NCBI GenBank assembly: GCA_016617855.1
Contig: JAECUM010000808.1
Coordinates: 124,001-188,000 of the forward strand
DNA from: Megalonaias nervosa
Lineage: Eukaryota; Mollusca; Bivalvia; Unionida; Unionidae
Direction of reading: 5' to 3'
Length of the DNA stretch: 64,000 nucleotides
Shown here: piece by piece, positions 63,206 to 64,000 of the stretch
Layout of the letters: each line of letters opens with the position of its first letter
Position numbering within the stretch: position 1 is the stretch's first letter
Position numbers and translations under genes: made by a program
The notes under the pieces: model-generated
What the model was told of the DNA's origin: nothing
What the model saw: the letters and a program-made list of their open reading frames with translations, nothing else
Databases searched by the model: none

Positions 63206-64000
63206 CCCCGTTTGTGTGTGTGCTGTCCTTAGAGGTGGCGCTCTACAGTTTCATATTTAGCATAGGGTTAGAATTTTAAAGAAAAAGAATTTCCCCGGGT
63301 TTCCTCACTAGTTATACTGGCTATTTAAAAAAGACTTTGTATATCTTAGGTATTGTTCAAAGTACCTTTAATTCCCTTTATTTTGGTGTATGATTGATGG
63401 GTGTAATATGGGTTATAGAGTATACAGCTTAGCCTTACCCCAGATGTGCACCTTTCAAAAAGTGCTAGCTCCACTTGCTCATTTTCACTTCCCGAACTTC
63501 AGAGGTAAATTGTAAAAAAAAGAGCCGATAACTTTTTTTACATTTTATATATTTGGTAATTCATTCATTGCACTTTCAGAAGCTGGTATTGTCTAGTCTG
63601 GCAAAATTCATTTTCCCTATTTTAATAGCTGCTAAGGATAGTGTACTTTAGACAAATTCAGGCTGATTTTTGGAGCACAAGGGAGCAGTCATTTTAGTTA
63701 GCAGTGTGCTAAGATCATTTACAATTTCCAAAAGTACAATATCCAAAGAAATGTCAGCCACATTACATGAAAGTAGCATAGAGGTATGCCAACATTCTCA
63801 CAACTGTGCATGTTTTAAATGCAAACAACTTCACCTTACATACATCACTCTCTCAAAAGTACATAATAACTGGTGAGCGCCACCAGAGCTAAGTTAATTA
63901 AGTTCTTAGAGATAAGTTTATAAGGAACCTCTGAACCTGCTAGGATGTCATTTGGCAACCTAGTGGTTCACATGGGGTTGTAGCTGTGCTGTCCATTGTC
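63206..64000. other. No gene recognised
   Basis: Mixed sequence with one 68-codon frame at 63670 lacking motifs. No RNA gene or known repeat identified. Confidence 0.5.

Overview
The window is eukaryotic genomic DNA that is AT-rich, full of microsatellites and minisatellites, and packed with dead or dying mobile elements. Two tRNA-derived SINE families, AAGGGAGATAACT-type repeats, Ty3/gypsy LTRs and a LINE fragment suggest a marine mollusc; this is an inference from repeat style, not a proven identification. Only one possible host exon was seen (3130-3202, ending upstream of poly(A) signals).

The main content is a cluster of Maverick/Polinton (adintovirus-like) integrated DNA virus/transposon elements. 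Element A (9296-17666, about 8.4 kb) has clear terminal inverted repeats and is internally deleted. It keeps a broken family-B DNA polymerase, a packaging ATPase, a coiled-coil protein, a protease remnant, a phage-like fibre split by a LINE, and two copies of a small terminal gene. It lies between two direct copies of a segment of a different element, D (8863-9290 and 17668-19370), which carries its own decayed adenain-type protease. Element B (about 26.9-41.7 kb) and element C (about 45.8-62.6 kb) are nearly complete. Both carry the same virion block in the same order: coiled-coil protein, small hydrophobic protein, major capsid protein, pVI/pX-like basic protein, adenain-like protease.

Around that shared block the two differ. 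C (like A) has a protein-primed-type PolB with zinc fingers, a chromodomain integrase and a multi-repeat fibre with a discoidin-like tip. B has a family-B polymerase joined to an SF1 helicase and an HNH domain, a different integrase without a chromodomain, a different packaging ATPase and a short fibre with another tip. Both encode a parvovirus-VP1-like phospholipase A2 next to a zinc ribbon and the integrase, and both host HNH/NUMOD-type endonuclease genes. The implied life cycle is integrase-mediated insertion, self-encoded replication, packaging into a double-jelly-roll capsid matured by the cysteine protease, attachment by a fibre, and membrane breach by PLA2.

Most genes in A-C carry frameshifts or stops; at least eight of the frameshifts sit at A/T homopolymers of 8-12 bases, so part of the damage could be assembly error. 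Between the elements lie a rearranged Ty3/gypsy element (19885-23431), a solo LTR inserted 2 bp upstream of a C gene (56384-57357), and long composite minisatellites (24.8-25.6 kb, 41.7-45.5 kb) whose two repeat types also occur together at 1.1-4.2 kb.
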